DNA of 64,000 bases from Planctomycetaceae bacterium (GTDB lineage Bacteria > Planctomycetota > Planctomycetia > Planctomycetales > Planctomycetaceae). The translations under genes were made by a program, and so were the position numbers. The DNA is taken from assembly GCA_019636285.1 (NCBI GenBank), contig JAHBXV010000007.1:62001-126000 (forward strand), read 5' to 3'. Positions 8,493 through 17,746 of the stretch are shown here, piece after piece (position 1 is the first letter of the stretch; each line of letters starts with the position of its first letter). The notes under the pieces were generated by a model. It made no database searches, was not told the origin of the DNA, and saw only the letters and a program-made list of their open reading frames with translations.

Positions 8493-9422
8493 ATGGCCAG
8501 CAAGAAGCTTCATTTCCAACTGACCGTCGATGGCGGGGTGATGACAGCAATGACCGATTGCTGGGAGCGTTTTCTTCCGGGTGGAGAACCGGTCCTAAAC
8601 TCAACAGTGTGGCGCGGATTTGAAGCCCGATCCTGCGGAATTACGAACTTATCTTGCCCACCTCGGTCCATTGATGACGTCGGTCCAATTCAAGTCAATA
8701 TCGAAGTGACGTATCGATCGCCTGATCATGTGAGCTTTGTTGGCCGCACGAAGTACATTGGGTGGAACGCGGAGGTTCTTGACAGAAGGCAAGATGGAAC
8801 ACTCTTGGATGGGTTTGGCCAACCGCTCGCGGAGGGCCAACCGCCGGTCTACCTTCAATTTCGTATGTATAAGGATATAGAGTTCAATGATCTCGACTTC
8901 GGTGAGCTTCAAACGTCTGATCTTGTCGATGAAGTCTCACATCTCAGCGAAGGCGACGTCATGAAAGAACTGAAAAACGGCTCTTTCAAATGTGCTGTGC
9001 ATTCGACGTTTGTTGCGTCAAGGCGGCATCGCCCTCCGGCCAAAATCATCTTGTCAAGCATGGAAACAGGACGCTGTCACGACGGCTGTGGAACAGAAAT
9101 CCGCAACATCAACAACAAGTCCGAGCATCTGCAGCAGTTGGTTACAGATGCACTTCTAGAACTCATGTGCGATTTCATTGAAGGCAGGGTGTCCATCAGC
9201 ACAGCTTCCAACGGAAGTGCGACATTCGTTCAATTGTCGAGTTCGCTAGTCGATTGTGCTCCGAACGAGGACGGGCTTGACTCCATTTTCGACATCTTGC
9301 ATCTGGAAACACCGAGAGATTTTTTGGACGACTTGGCTAGACGGCTGAAATCACTCTACATGATCGATGTGAGTGTTGTAGATGGAGAGAAGGGCGGCTT
9401 GTTGATTCGACATGAAAATTAG
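8493..9422 (+). CDS. Protein of unknown function
   Basis: The product has 309 residues and no recognised domain. The ATG at 8493 has AAGGA seven bases upstream and was preferred over in-frame starts at 8403, 8415 and 8436. There is no signal peptide or membrane segment, so the protein is probably cytoplasmic. It is acidic and mixed alpha/beta in character, with several scattered Cys (for example CHDGCGTEI near 192-200). GC content is lower than that of the neighbouring genes. It stands alone, ends 88 bases before the tRNA-Ala terminator on the opposite strand, and has no operon partner to hint at a role. Confidence 0.6.
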   Translation: MASKKLHFQLTVDGGVMTAMTDCWERFLPGGEPVLNSTVWRGFEARSCGITNLSCPPRSIDDVGPIQVNIEVTYRSPDHVSFVGRTKYIGWNAEVLDRRQDGTLLDGFGQPLAEGQPPVYLQFRMYKDIEFNDLDFGELQTSDLVDEVSHLSEGDVMKELKNGSFKCAVHSTFVASRRHRPPAKIILSSMETGRCHDGCGTEIRNINNKSEHLQQLVTDALLELMCDFIEGRVSISTASNGSATFVQLSSSLVDCAPNEDGLDSIFDILHLETPRDFLDDLARRLKSLYMIDVSVVDGEKGGLLIRHEN

Positions 9423-9509
9423 TGGCTTCCGCACACGAGGGTCTCGCGCCGACCCGCTAACCAACAAATAGATGAGCTGAGAATCAATGCAAAAATTCAC
9501 CTCGAAACG

Positions 9510-9546
9510 AAAAAAGCCTCGTCCACCGTCGGTGGACAAGGCTTTT
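9510..9546 (-). terminator. Intrinsic terminator after tRNA-Ala, possibly bidirectional
   Basis: Reading the minus strand, AAAAGCCTTGTCCACC, a GAC loop and GGTGGACGAGGC are followed by six T. This gives a stem of about 15 pairs with one mismatch, right after the tRNA 3' end. On the plus strand the same stem is followed by four T, so it may also stop transcripts of the 8493-9422 gene. Confidence 0.9.
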
Positions 9547-9550
9547 CAAG

Positions 9551-9623
9551 TGGAGCGGAAGGGAGTCGAACCCTCGACCTCTGCATTGCGAACGCAGCGC
9601 TCTCCCAACTGAGCTACCGCCCC
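9551..9623 (-). tRNA. tRNA-Ala (anticodon CGC)
   Basis: The minus strand begins GGGGCGGTAGCTCAGTTGGG, has an anticodon stem CTGCG/TGCAG around the loop TTCGCAA (anticodon CGC, reads GCG), a T arm GAGGGTTCGACTCCC, and an acceptor 3' half CCGCTCC followed by discriminator A. The acceptor stem pairs throughout with one G-U. CCA is not encoded. A strong terminator follows immediately. Confidence 0.97.
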
Positions 9624-9918
9624 GAGTTGGCCGGGAGTGTAAACCATCTTGAAAGACGTGAAAAGGGAGAGCAGGTTCGGTCGTGGCCCGACAATCGGCG
9701 GCGACTTTGCCGGATCGCGGGAAACTTTCCCCAATTCACGGCCTCTGCTCAACTTACGCGAAACGCCTGCTTGACAGTTCGCCGTCCCGCCCGACAGAAT
9801 GCTGATTCCTGTCCGAAGCCGCGCGAATCCGCGACGGCGTTCGGCGAAACTCCTCTCTCCCCCAAATCGACCACAGGCGGAACGACCGACGCGTCTCCCC
9901 GGCCTGAAGGACCTCACG

Positions 9919-11604
9919 ATGGCGGAAGACTATTTGAAGAAGCTGGTCAGCGAAGGCGTGATCAGCCAGGATCAGCTCGACGAAGCCACCGCGATCGCCA
10001 AAAAGCGCGGCCTCACGGTGGAAGACGCCCTGGTGCAGCAGGGCTACGTCGAGATGGAACAGATCACCTCGCGGCAGGCCAGCGAATACGGCTACGAATC
10101 GCTGAATCTCGACGGCCTCAAGATTCCCGACTCGGTCATCTCGCTCATCCCGGAGTCGGTGGCTCGCGAGAATCTCGTCATTCCCCTGGCGCTCAATGAG
10201 GACCGCATCCAGGTCGCGATGGCGAACGCGATGGACTTCGACGTTCTCGACAAGCTGCGGTTCGTGCTCAACAAGGAAATCGACCCGGTCGTCGCCTCGC
10301 GCGACGCGATCCAGAATGCCATCAACCGGCACTACGGCCAGACCGAGCAGGAATCGGTCGACTCGATGATCGCCGAGTTCACCGAAACCGCCATCGACTT
10401 TACCGAAACCGAATCGCCCCAGACCAAAGCGCAAGAGGCGGAAGAGAATGCCCCGATCGTGCGGCTGGTCAACCTGATTATCTCCGAAGCAGTGAACATG
10501 CGAGCTTCGGACATTCACATCGAGCCGTTCGAAGATCGTATCCGCGTGCGCTATCGGATCGACGGCGTGCTGGTCGAGCGCGACAGCCCGCCGCGGCGGC
10601 TGCTCGGGTCGATCATCTCACGTATCAAAATCATGGCGCGTATCGATATTTCCGAAAAGCGTCGCCCGCAGGACGGCCGGATCAAGACGCGAGCCGGCGG
10701 CAAAGATTTCGACCTTCGCATCAGCTTTATCCCGACAAACCACGGGCAGGGCTGCGTCATGCGAATTCTGGATCGCGATAACATCAAGATCGGGATTCGG
10801 AACCTGGGCTTCAGCGAAGACAACTACCGGAAGTTCCAGAACCTGATTCGTCGCCCGAACGGCATTTTTCTGGTGACCGGCCCGACGGGGTCCGGGAAAA
10901 CGACCACTTTGTACAGTGCCCTGGGTGAACTAAACCGGCCCGACAAAAAGATCATCACGGCTGAAGACCCAGTGGAGTACTACCTCCCTGGGATCAATCA
11001 GGTCGAGGTTCGGCACGAGATTGGACTCGACTTCGCCCGTATTATTCGCGCCATGCTGCGTCAGGCCCCCAATGTGATTCTGGTGGGTGAGATTCGAGAC
11101 ACTGAAACGGCGGAGATGGCAATTCAAGCATCTTTGACTGGACACTTGGTTTTCAGCACGCTGCACACGAACGATGCGCCCGGTTCCATTACACGTCTGA
11201 TCGACATGGGGGTCGAGCCATTCCTCGTCGCCTCGAGCGTGATGGCCATCATGGCTCAGCGATTGGCTCGTGTGGTTTGTCAGAATTGCAAGGAACGGTA
11301 CGAGCCGGACAGTAGCGAATTGCAACACTTCGAGCTGTCAGCCGACCAGCTCGCGACGGCCCAGTTCACCCGCGGCCGCGGATGCAACAAATGTACACAC
11401 ACTGGCTATCGTGGACGCGCGGCCGTGTTCGAGTTGCTGGTGATGAACTCGGTCCTGCGGGACATGTCGTTTCGTGGGGAACCGGCGCAGAATCTGCGTC
11501 GCCAGGCACGACTGTTCGGCATGAAGACCCTGGCTGAGGACGCGCTCGACAAGGCGCTCATTGGCAAGACGACGCTGATGGAGTGCCACAACTTCCTCAA
11601 ATAG
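9919..11604 (+). CDS. GspE/PilB-type assembly ATPase, first copy
   Basis: The product has 561 residues. The ATG at 9919 follows AAGGA by seven bases. An N-terminal MshEN/GspE-N-type domain (about 1-140) is joined by an acidic linker (141-178) to the catalytic core. Walker A is GPTGSGKT at 321-328, the Asp box AEDPVEYY at about 348-355, Walker B VILVGEIRD at 386-394, and the His box TGHLVFSTLHTND at 408-419. A zinc-binding tetracysteine element has Cys454, Cys457, Cys489 and Cys492, as in GspE/PilB and not in PilT. The enzyme would be a cytoplasmic hexamer that powers extension of a pilus or pseudopilus. It is the first gene of the pilus-type locus. A related second copy lies at 13315, so PilB versus GspE cannot be assigned to either. 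Confidence 0.92.
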   Translation: MAEDYLKKLVSEGVISQDQLDEATAIAKKRGLTVEDALVQQGYVEMEQITSRQASEYGYESLNLDGLKIPDSVISLIPESVARENLVIPLALNEDRIQVAMANAMDFDVLDKLRFVLNKEIDPVVASRDAIQNAINRHYGQTEQESVDSMIAEFTETAIDFTETESPQTKAQEAEENAPIVRLVNLIISEAVNMRASDIHIEPFEDRIRVRYRIDGVLVERDSPPRRLLGSIISRIKIMARIDISEKRRPQDGRIKTRAGGKDFDLRISFIPTNHGQGCVMRILDRDNIKIGIRNLGFSEDNYRKFQNLIRRPNGIFLVTGPTGSGKTTTLYSALGELNRPDKKIITAEDPVEYYLPGINQVEVRHEIGLDFARIIRAMLRQAPNVILVGEIRDTETAEMAIQASLTGHLVFSTLHTNDAPGSITRLIDMGVEPFLVASSVMAIMAQRLARVVCQNCKERYEPDSSELQHFELSADQLATAQFTRGRGCNKCTHTGYRGRAAVFELLVMNSVLRDMSFRGEPAQNLRRQARLFGMKTLAEDALDKALIGKTTLMECHNFLK

Positions 11605-12135
11605 CCCACGAACAAACAGCCATCACGGATGGTGAACGCAAGTCCCCTGTGTCGGCTGTTTGCCCTCATTCGCGAGTTTTTTCGCCCACTGCCTGAAGCG
11701 CGAGGATCTTTCTCAAAGCATGGCTCGGTGTGTCAAAGTGATACATCCGACGGTTGCCAGGAAAAACGGTCCTGGCCGGACTCCATTGTGGTTCGGATGA
11801 GGCTTCAGCCGTTTTGAACGGTGGAACAGTCCATCCGGAATTCTGCTGATTCCCGGGGGAATTTGCACGGAATTTTGCACCGGCTGCGCAATGGGCGAAT
11901 AATCGGGTGGTCTCGACGCGGTTTTCCGTTTCTCATCTTTTTCATTCTCTTCCGCCGAGAGTCTCGCAATCGCAGCCCGAACGGGCCAATTCCATCGACT
12001 CATGTGGTCCAGAAATCGAACGGGCTGGCATTTCTACAGGTGCAAAACCCATTGGTCGCCAGTATAGAGGTTTCCGTCTCCGGCGAGTTCTCGCCGGGCG
12101 CCCTTCGCGACCATTCCGGTTTTCGGTGAGCACTC
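11605..12135. other. Intergenic region before pilT
   Basis: About 530 bases separate the first ATPase gene from pilT. No open frame with protein-like character, no RNA gene and no clear terminator was found. The length suggests that pilT has its own promoter rather than being read only from upstream. Confidence 0.5.
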
Positions 12136-13257
12136 ATGGCGAATTTGCAGATTGACAAATTGCTGGAGACCGTCGTACGCGAACGCGTGAGCGATCTCCA
12201 TATCACCAGCGGCCAACCCCCCGTGGTCCGGATGAGCGGGCACATGGTGCGGCTGGAGACCAAGTCGCTGGAAGCCGAAGACACCGTGGCGTTGATGAAA
12301 TCCATCACGCCCGAGCGAAATCAGCAGGAACTTCAGGAAATGGGCGGAACCGACTTCGGTTTCGCCTTTGGCGACAAAGCCCGTTTCCGCGTGGCCGTCT
12401 TCAAGCAGCGCGGCCACGTCGGCATGGTGCTGCGGCGAATTCCCAATGAGTTTCTGACGTTCGAGCAACTGGGGCTCCCCCCGGTCATTCGCGATCTCAT
12501 CATGCGGCCTCGCGGTCTGTTCCTGGTCACCGGCCCCACCGGTTCCGGGAAGACGACCAGCCTCGCGAGCATGATTAACTATCTGAATGACACGATCGAT
12601 CACCACATCATCACGCTCGAAGACCCGATCGAGTATTACCACAAGCACAAGAAGTGCACGATTAATCAGCGGGAAATCGGCGTCGACGTGCCAGACTTCC
12701 CGGAAGCCCTCAGGCGTGCGCTGCGTATGGACCCCGACGTGATCCTCGTCGGTGAAATGCGCGACCTCGCGACGATTTCGGCGGCCATTACGGCAGCCGA
12801 AACCGGTCACGTGGTGTTCGGCACGCTGCACACCACCGGGGCCCAGGGGACCGTCGACCGAATCATCGACGTGTTTCCGACCAACCAGCAGGAACAGATT
12901 CGAACGCAGTTGTCGGTGGCCATCATCGGCATTCTCTCGCAGGCGCTGTTGCCCAAGAAACCCAAGGGGCTGGTCGCCGCGTACGAGTTGCTGGTGGTGA
13001 CGCCCGCCATCGCCAACCTGATTCGTGAAGCCAAGACGTACCGTATCAACTCGTCGATTCAGACCGGCAAGAAGTTCGGCATGCAGCTCCTGGACGACGC
13101 CTTGTTCAACCTGTGGAAGAACGGGTTGTGCGAGGAAGACAGCGTGGTGTTTAAGTCGAACAATCCCGGCGAATTGAAGGCACGCATCATGCGGGCCAAG
13201 AAGGGGCTGTTCGACGAAGAGGACGAGGAAGAAGACGAAGAAGGCGAGGAAAAGTAG
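12136..13257 (+). CDS. pilT: PilT-type retraction ATPase
   Basis: The product has 373 residues, close to the PilT norm plus a tail. Walker A is GPTGSGKT at 133-140, the Asp box LEDPIEYYH at 161-169, Walker B VILVGEMRD at 202-210, and the His box TGHVVFGTLHTTGA at 223-236. There is no tetracysteine zinc element, which separates it from the two flanking GspE/PilB ATPases. The family depolymerises type IV pili for twitching and DNA uptake. The C-terminal 20 residues are almost all acidic (DEEDEEEDEEGEEK), which is unusual for PilT. The start is an ATG with GGTGAG upstream. Its presence argues that the locus builds a retractable pilus and not only a secretion pseudopilus. Confidence 0.92.
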   Translation: MANLQIDKLLETVVRERVSDLHITSGQPPVVRMSGHMVRLETKSLEAEDTVALMKSITPERNQQELQEMGGTDFGFAFGDKARFRVAVFKQRGHVGMVLRRIPNEFLTFEQLGLPPVIRDLIMRPRGLFLVTGPTGSGKTTSLASMINYLNDTIDHHIITLEDPIEYYHKHKKCTINQREIGVDVPDFPEALRRALRMDPDVILVGEMRDLATISAAITAAETGHVVFGTLHTTGAQGTVDRIIDVFPTNQQEQIRTQLSVAIIGILSQALLPKKPKGLVAAYELLVVTPAIANLIREAKTYRINSSIQTGKKFGMQLLDDALFNLWKNGLCEEDSVVFKSNNPGELKARIMRAKKGLFDEEDEEEDEEGEEK

Positions 13258-13314
13258 GAACGGTCAAGAGAGAGGTTTTTCTGACGGTCAAAGACAGCCC
13301 TGGATCAGGCAGCA

Positions 13315-15018
13315 ATGGCACACCGTAAGCTCGGACAGATTCTGGTCGACCTCGGCTATATCAACGAGGACCAGTTGTGGGATGTGCTCGAAGAGCAGAA
13401 GCGCAGCCCCGGCGAAGTCATCGGCCAGGTCGCGATCCGCATGGGCCTGGTGACCGATGCCCAGGTGACCGAGGCCCTCGCCGAGCAGTGGGGGATGCCG
13501 ATCGTCAGCCTGGCGGAAACGACCATTCCGCCGAAGGTGCTGGAACTTGTTCCGCAGACGATGGCTGAACTCTACAAGATCATGCCCGTCTCGCTGAAGG
13601 ACAATGTCCTCACGGTAGCGATGTCCGATCCGCAGAACGTCGGGGCGCTCGACGATTTGCGGAATTTCCTGGGAGTGGAAGTCCGCGGCGCGGTGTCGAA
13701 CCTGAAGGACGTGGAAGCGGCCGTCGCCCGCTACTACGCCGACCGGGAAGACAGCATCGAAGACGTCATTGGCCAGCTCGAAGAAGACTACGGCGACGAC
13801 GGCAGCAACTCGAAGGCGTTCGATCTCGGCGAAGACCTCGCGGATGCGGCTCCCATTCGCAAGCTGCTCAACATGATTCTCCTCCTGGCCATCAAGGACC
13901 AGGCGAGCGATATCCACTTCGAGCCCTTTGAAGACGAATTCAAAGTGCGGGTGAAGGCGGACGGCATGCTGTACGAGATGGTTCCGCCGCCGCGGCATCT
14001 CGCGAACGCCATCGTCAGCCGTATCAAGATCATGGCGGAACTCGACATTGCCGAACGTCGATTGCCGCAGGACGGTCGAATTGAACTGAGCGTCGGCGGT
14101 CACTCGGTCGACTTGCGGGTCAGCACGCTCCCCACGCTGTTCGGCGAATCGGTGGTCATGCGAGTGCTTGACCGGACGGTGGTGCAGCTCGACCTCAACA
14201 AGATCGGGATGGACCCCCAGACGCTCACGAAGTTCCGGTCGATGATTCATCGCCCGAACGGCATCGTGCTCGTCACCGGTCCAACCGGCTCCGGGAAAAC
14301 GACCACGCTCTATTCGGCTCTCAACGAGCTGAACGACATCGAAACGAAGATTATCACCAGTGAAGACCCGGTCGAATACGACATCGACGGGATCATTCAG
14401 GTTCCCATTAATCATGATATTGGCGTGACGTTCGCGACCGTGCTGCGGGCTATTCTGCGGCACGACCCCGATACGATTCTCGTTGGCGAAATTCGCGACT
14501 TCGAAACGGCGCAGATCGCCGTCCAGAGCGCGCTGACCGGGCACCTGGTGTTCAGCACGCTCCATACGAACGACGCGCCGTCGGCGATCACCCGGCTGCG
14601 CGATATGGGTGTCGAACCGTTCCTGATTACCGCGACGGTGGAAGGGATTCTGGCCCAGCGGCTGGTGCGGCGCATCTGCTCGCAGTGCCGGACCCAGTTC
14701 GACCCGAGCGATGACCTGCTCATGGAACTGCAACTGCCGATCGCCCAGGCCCGGCAGTACAAGTTCTACTACGGCAAGGGCTGCCAGCGTTGTAACAACT
14801 CGGGCTACAAGGGCCGGACGGGGATTTACGAGCTTCTGGATATTACCGATGACATCCGCGACCTGGTCGCGAATGCCGCGAATGTCGACGACATCCGCAA
14901 CTTTGCCCGCAGCCAGGGGATGACGACCCTGCGCGAAGCGGGGCTGAAACTGATTTTCGACGGGATCAGCACCATCGATGAAGTGGTTCGCGAAACGGTG
15001 ATGGAAGACATGGATTAG
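13315..15018 (+). CDS. GspE/PilB-type assembly ATPase, second copy
   Basis: The product has 567 residues. The N-terminal MshEN-type domain (about 1-140) opens with LGQILVDLGYINEDQL, a typical start for this domain. A short acidic linker (EDVIGQLEEDYGDDG) leads to the core. Walker A is GPTGSGKT at 322-329, the Asp box SEDPVEY near 349, Walker B TILVGEIRD near 387-395, and the His box TGHLVFSTLHTND about 20 residues later. The zinc element has ICSQC near 455-458 and CQRC near 489-492. It starts 57 bases after pilT. It is clearly homologous to the ATPase at 9919 but not a recent duplicate. The two may drive different machines, or power one pilus under different conditions. Confidence 0.92.
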   Translation: MAHRKLGQILVDLGYINEDQLWDVLEEQKRSPGEVIGQVAIRMGLVTDAQVTEALAEQWGMPIVSLAETTIPPKVLELVPQTMAELYKIMPVSLKDNVLTVAMSDPQNVGALDDLRNFLGVEVRGAVSNLKDVEAAVARYYADREDSIEDVIGQLEEDYGDDGSNSKAFDLGEDLADAAPIRKLLNMILLLAIKDQASDIHFEPFEDEFKVRVKADGMLYEMVPPPRHLANAIVSRIKIMAELDIAERRLPQDGRIELSVGGHSVDLRVSTLPTLFGESVVMRVLDRTVVQLDLNKIGMDPQTLTKFRSMIHRPNGIVLVTGPTGSGKTTTLYSALNELNDIETKIITSEDPVEYDIDGIIQVPINHDIGVTFATVLRAILRHDPDTILVGEIRDFETAQIAVQSALTGHLVFSTLHTNDAPSAITRLRDMGVEPFLITATVEGILAQRLVRRICSQCRTQFDPSDDLLMELQLPIAQARQYKFYYGKGCQRCNNSGYKGRTGIYELLDITDDIRDLVANAANVDDIRNFARSQGMTTLREAGLKLIFDGISTIDEVVRETVMEDMD

Positions 15019-15040
15019 TGCTTTGTCATGGATTGGCTTT

Positions 15041-15118
15041 CGTGTGCCACTGGCTATGCCAGTGCATCCCGCGACGGCCGTTCCATTTAAGACACACTGG
15101 CGGAGCCAGTGGCACACG
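15041..15118. repeat. Paired-hairpin repeat, CACTGGC type
   Basis: Two palindromes, CACTGGC-TAT-GCCAGTG (15048-15064) and CACTGGC-GGA-GCCAGTG (15095-15111), face each other. The outer 15 bases, CGTGTGCCACTGGCT, are perfectly repeated in reverse at 15104-15118. The unit therefore can fold as two small hairpins or one long stem. It lies inside the pilus operon, between the second ATPase gene and pilC. A related copy is at 54194. Confidence 0.85.
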
Positions 15119-15238
15119 AACAGGAAGTCGTGACGAAACACTGGTGGCAAGAGATTTCGACTCCTCGGGTGATCCGTCGAGTCTTGCGAATGACCTGAGA
15201 TCGACTGCTTTAGCGGCCGCTTCCCAAAGGGCTTGACG

Positions 15239-16498
15239 ATGCCGACATTTGCCTACGAAGCGATGGACAACACGGGGCTCGAGGTGAAAGACACCATCGA
15301 TGCCGCGAGCGAACAGGAAGCGCAGCAGAAGATCCGCGAAAAGGGATTCTTCGTCACGCGCATCCAGGAGAAGGGTCGGACCAAGAAGAAGAAGGACGGG
15401 AAGGGGGGCGGCGACGGCAAGAAGAAGCCCGCGGTCCGCCGGAAAGGAACCTTCTCGATCGGCAAGGTCAACGGCAAGAAGTTGACGACCTTCACGCGGC
15501 AGTTGTCGACCTTGCAGGACGCCGGTCTGCCGATCCTGCGAAGCCTCCGCATTCTGGAAAATCAGGCCAAGCCGGGTCCGCTCAAGAACTGCCTGTACGG
15601 CGTGATCGACGACATCGAATCGGGAAGCACGCTTTCCGAAGCGATGGCGAAGCAGCCCAAGGCGTTCGACAACCTGTACGTGAACATGGTGAAAGCCGGG
15701 GAAGCCGGCGGGGCGCTGGAAGTCATTCTGCAGCGGCTGGCCGAGTTCAAGGAACGTCAGCAGAGTCTGCAGCGGAAGGTGAAGGGGGCCATGATCTACC
15801 CCGGCGCGGTCATCACCGTCGCCACGTTGATCGTGGGCTTCATCATGTACTACATCATTCCGAAGTTTAAGAAGATCTTCGAAGACTTCGGGACCGAGCT
15901 GCCGGGCATCACGGTCGTGCTGATCGAGACCAGCGATGCCGTCGTGAACTACTGGTACCTGGGGCCTGTGATCCCGCTCTCGATCTGGATCATGTTGAAG
16001 ATCATCAAAAAGAACAAAACCGGGGCGTTTATCGTCGACTGGGTGTCGCTCAAAATCCCCTTACTTGGGCAGATATTACGAAAATCGATCATTGCCAGAA
16101 CGTGTCGGACACTGGGGACGCTGGTCGCCTCGGGGGTTCCCATTCTGGAGGCGCTCGCGATCACGCGGGATACCTCGGGGAACGCGGTCTTCGTGAAGGC
16201 GTTCGATCATATCAACTCGGCCATTCGTGAAGGGGAGTCGATCGCGGTTCCCCTGAAGGAAACCCGGACGGTCGACGACATCGTGGTGAACATGGTGGAC
16301 GTCGGCGAAGAGACGGGGGCCCTCGACAATATGTTGTACAAGGTCGCGGACGTTTACGACGAAGAAGTTTCGGTCCTCGTCGAAGGGCTCGTGAACCTGT
16401 TGGAACCGTTGATGGTGGTGGTGCTGGGTCTGATTGTCGGTTTCATCGTGATCGCCCTGTTCATGCCACTCATCAAGCTGCTGAACGATCTCTCGTGA
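15239..16498 (+). CDS. PilC/GspF-type inner-membrane platform protein
   Basis: The product has 419 residues. The ATG at 15239 was preferred over TTG at 15233 because AAAGGG sits eight bases before it. Two GspF domains are present: the first around 80-200 (FTRQLSTLQDAGLPILRSLRIL; FDNLYVNMVKAGEAGGALE) and the second around 280-400 (CRTLGTLVASGVPILEALAI; DNMVDVGEETGALDNML-like). Hydrophobic segments lie near 190-215, 235-262 and at the C-terminus. Such proteins sit in the inner membrane and link the cytoplasmic ATPase to the growing pilus. Unusual is a very basic insert at about 44-72 (KGRTKKKKDGKGGGDGKKK) after the N-terminal segment. The gene follows the second ATPase gene after the palindromic repeat. 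Confidence 0.92.
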   Translation: MPTFAYEAMDNTGLEVKDTIDAASEQEAQQKIREKGFFVTRIQEKGRTKKKKDGKGGGDGKKKPAVRRKGTFSIGKVNGKKLTTFTRQLSTLQDAGLPILRSLRILENQAKPGPLKNCLYGVIDDIESGSTLSEAMAKQPKAFDNLYVNMVKAGEAGGALEVILQRLAEFKERQQSLQRKVKGAMIYPGAVITVATLIVGFIMYYIIPKFKKIFEDFGTELPGITVVLIETSDAVVNYWYLGPVIPLSIWIMLKIIKKNKTGAFIVDWVSLKIPLLGQILRKSIIARTCRTLGTLVASGVPILEALAITRDTSGNAVFVKAFDHINSAIREGESIAVPLKETRTVDDIVVNMVDVGEETGALDNMLYKVADVYDEEVSVLVEGLVNLLEPLMVVVLGLIVGFIVIALFMPLIKLLNDLS

Positions 16499-16695
16499 CG
16501 GGATAGAAAGCCCGTTCGCCGCCGCACGACCCGCACCGAACGGGGAGCGGCGGCGAAAGGCAATCCCATCACGATCTTCGCGGGCCGCCTGACCACGTAT
16601 TTGCTTTCTCGCCCGAGTGCGAGCGAGTGGGGCGTGCCGTGTCTTCAAAATCCACTGGCTAGACCGTTTTCCTGCTAGGGCGAGGGAACTCCGCC

Positions 16696-17712
16696 ATGAC
16701 TCGACTCACTTCCCCCGAGCGCACATTCGGACGCAATCGGTTCCATCGCCGAGCAGCAGTCGCGGCTTCGCGCCGCAGCCGCTTCGGTTTCTCGCTGATT
16801 GAACTCTTGGCGGTGATCGTGGTCATCGCGATCCTGATCGGCCTCTTGATTCCCGCCGTCCAGTCGGTGCGATATCGGGCGAAAATCACCGAAGTGCGGA
16901 CGGAGATCTCGTCCATGCAGGCGGCGATCGCACGCTTCCGCGAAGAATTCAGCATGGATCCGCCGAGTCGTTTGGTGATTTACGAGCAAGATGTATGGGG
17001 CTCTCCTCCCCCTCCACCAAGCCCCGACTGGACGCTTGCTGATGTCCGCAAGAGCAAGGCATTCATTCGTCAACTTTTCCCGAGTTACGACTTTTCCTTG
17101 CCACGAGATATCAATGCGGATGGAGATACCAACGACGCGATCTATCTTTACGGCGCTGAATGCTTAGTCTTCTTCCTCGGCGGTCCTCCGACCTGGGTCG
17201 ACCTAGACTCCGATGGAGTATGCGACGATGGCACAGAAAGGGTGCTAGCTGCTGGATTCTCGAAGAATCCGGCTAATCCATTTGCTCCGATACCAGCATC
17301 GGGTGAACGTCGTAACCGTTTTGGGCCGTACTTCGACTTTAACCAAGGCCGACTAATAGCGCTGAATAGCTCCGAGCCAAACCTTCGCGTCTATCTTGAT
17401 CCGCTACCCAGCCAGACATCCCCTTACCTGTATCTGTCCAGCTATGAAGGTCGCGGCTATCAGCACCTCGATGCTGGGCTTGATGCCAGCGCAAATCAAC
17501 TGTTGGACAGTGTGTATCGCCAAGGGGAAAGCTCGACGAGCCCGCCCTGGAATCCCACGGGTGTGCAGATCATTTCACCGGGAATCGACAAGCAATACGG
17601 CCGTGGCGGTCCTTGGCTCGAAGCCAAAGCCAGTACGCAACTAGGCGGAAATCGCCAGGTCGAGGAAGACAACATCACCAACTTCCACAACACAACGTTG
17701 GGTGGTCGCTAA
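16696..17712 (+). CDS. Pseudopilin with long leader
   Basis: The product has 338 residues. The prepilin cleavage site is predicted between Gly31 and Phe32 (RFG/FSLIELLAVIVVIAIL), with the conserved Glu at mature position 5 and a hydrophobic N-terminal helix. The 31-residue basic leader is long for a pseudopilin. The soluble part carries Asp-rich loops, DINADGDTND (about 137-146) and DLDSDGVCDD (about 170-179), like calcium-binding sites known in GspG-type pseudopilins. Prepilin peptidase processing and assembly into the pilus or pseudopilus are expected. The start has an AGGGCGAGGG site. It is the first of five pseudopilins in a row and may be a major or GspG-like subunit, but the class is not certain. 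Confidence 0.85.
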   Translation: MTRLTSPERTFGRNRFHRRAAVAASRRSRFGFSLIELLAVIVVIAILIGLLIPAVQSVRYRAKITEVRTEISSMQAAIARFREEFSMDPPSRLVIYEQDVWGSPPPPPSPDWTLADVRKSKAFIRQLFPSYDFSLPRDINADGDTNDAIYLYGAECLVFFLGGPPTWVDLDSDGVCDDGTERVLAAGFSKNPANPFAPIPASGERRNRFGPYFDFNQGRLIALNSSEPNLRVYLDPLPSQTSPYLYLSSYEGRGYQHLDAGLDASANQLLDSVYRQGESSTSPPWNPTGVQIISPGIDKQYGRGGPWLEAKASTQLGGNRQVEEDNITNFHNTTLGGR

Positions 17713-17746
17713 CCGGGCGATTCCAGTCGATCGGATTTGAGAGCTC

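Noticed and set aside
13288-15150. 620-codon open frame on the minus strand
   Set aside because: It lies opposite the second GspE/PilB ATPase gene in a GC-rich stretch and has no family pattern; such antisense frames arise from codon bias.
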